From an uncultured Phycisphaerales bacterium (GTDB taxonomy: Bacteria; Planctomycetota; Phycisphaerae; Phycisphaerales; UBA1924): 13,440 bases of DNA. The notes beneath the pieces were generated by a model, which was not told where the DNA came from, did not search any database, and worked only from the letters and a program-made list of their open reading frames with translations. The position numbers and the translations under genes are program-made. The stretch is taken from contig CALMQD010000061.1 in the NCBI GenBank assembly GCA_937871415.1, forward strand, positions 1-13,440, in the 5' to 3' direction. This document shows, one piece after another, positions 13,353 to 13,440 of this stretch (the stretch's first letter is position 1; the number at the start of each line of letters is the position of its first letter).

Positions 13353-13440
13353 ATGCCCGAACTTCCCGAGGTCGAGTGTGTCCGGCGCGGGCTCGCCGCC
13401 AGCCCGGGGTTCATCGGCGCGCGCGTGCGCGACGTCCGGG
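13353..13440 (+). CDS. mutM: Formamidopyrimidine-DNA glycosylase, N-terminal 29 codons (runs off the window)
   Basis: The last 88 bases encode MPELPEVECVRRGLAASPGF followed by IGARVRDVR. MPELPEVE is the invariant N-terminus of the Fpg/Nei family: Pro2 (after removal of Met) is the catalytic amine of this base-excision glycosylase/AP lyase, and Glu3 and Glu6 are also conserved. MutM removes 8-oxoguanine and formamidopyrimidines from DNA. VECVRRGL corresponds to the usual VETxRRGL. MutM is more likely than Nei, which generally starts MPEGPE. A GAGG ending 8 nt upstream can serve as ribosome-binding site. It probably follows the TerC-family gene in a transcript, with a 25-bp gap and no terminator. 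The zinc finger and remaining domains lie beyond the window. Confidence 0.9.
   Translation, partial: MPELPEVECVRRGLAASPGFIGARVRDVR

Noticed and set aside
12395..13414. Upstream extension of the VCBS protein frame, antisense to the TerC-family gene
   Set aside because: His/Asp/Arg-rich sequence opposite an intact membrane protein. The Shine-Dalgarno sequence and LExRxLLS layout put the true start at 12394.
1..13440. Search for tRNA, rRNA, CRISPR arrays, transposases, attachment sites
   Set aside because: No regularly spaced repeats, cloverleaf-like segments, terminal inverted repeats or transposase/integrase motifs were found by eye.

Overview
The window is about 70% GC and reads as chromosomal DNA of a Planctomycetota bacterium, most likely of class Phycisphaerae. 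That assignment is an inference. It rests on the base composition, the alanine/arginine-rich proteins, a secreted VCBS-type protein opening with the planctomycete-style LEDRRLLS motif, several uncharacterised exported proteins, and sparse operon organisation. No rRNA, tRNA, CRISPR array, insertion sequence, integrase or phage gene was seen.

Layout. Bases 1-474 carry the 3' end of a phosphofructokinase gene (+). It converges on a 460-aa exported protein at 514-1896 (-), which I read as a ClpP/NfeD-fold protein with a coiled-coil tail. Divergent from that gene is a 238-aa cytoplasmic protein of unknown function (1995-2711, +). A 428-bp gene-free stretch follows, holding a C-rich/G4 tract, a possible promoter and a repeated 12-mer. 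It leads into a 705-aa coiled-coil (lipo)protein (3140-5257, +) and a 379-aa exported HEAT-like protein (5371-6510, +). Next come an OppA-type peptide-binding protein (6616-8565, +) and a DppB/OppB-type permease (8620-9654, +). A GH57 alpha-amylase-like enzyme (9677-10987, -) converges on the permease. Upstream of it on the same strand lies a secreted VCBS/FG-GAP beta-propeller protein (11063-12394, -). Divergent from that gene are a TerC-family membrane protein (12536-13327, +) and the first 29 codons of mutM (13353 to the edge).

How the genes relate. Only two groups look like functional units: the oppA-oppB pair, and perhaps the consecutive exported proteins at 3140 and 5371. The transporter pair is incomplete here because no second permease or ATPase gene flanks it. 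Phosphofructokinase and the GH57 enzyme both belong to carbohydrate metabolism but are about 9 kb apart, so nothing ties them together.

The most general signal is at gene starts. Five of the starts (1896-, 1995+, 6616+, 10987-, 12536+) have a TANNNT hexamer ending 5-7 nt before the ATG and no Shine-Dalgarno sequence, the arrangement expected of leaderless mRNAs. The starts at 12394- and 3140+, which encode envelope or secreted proteins, have Shine-Dalgarno sequences and apparent leaders. I found no convincing complete new defence, mobile or biosynthetic system. The best candidates for follow-up are the leaderless-start pattern, the degenerate ClpP-like protein and the incomplete transporter with inserted segments.
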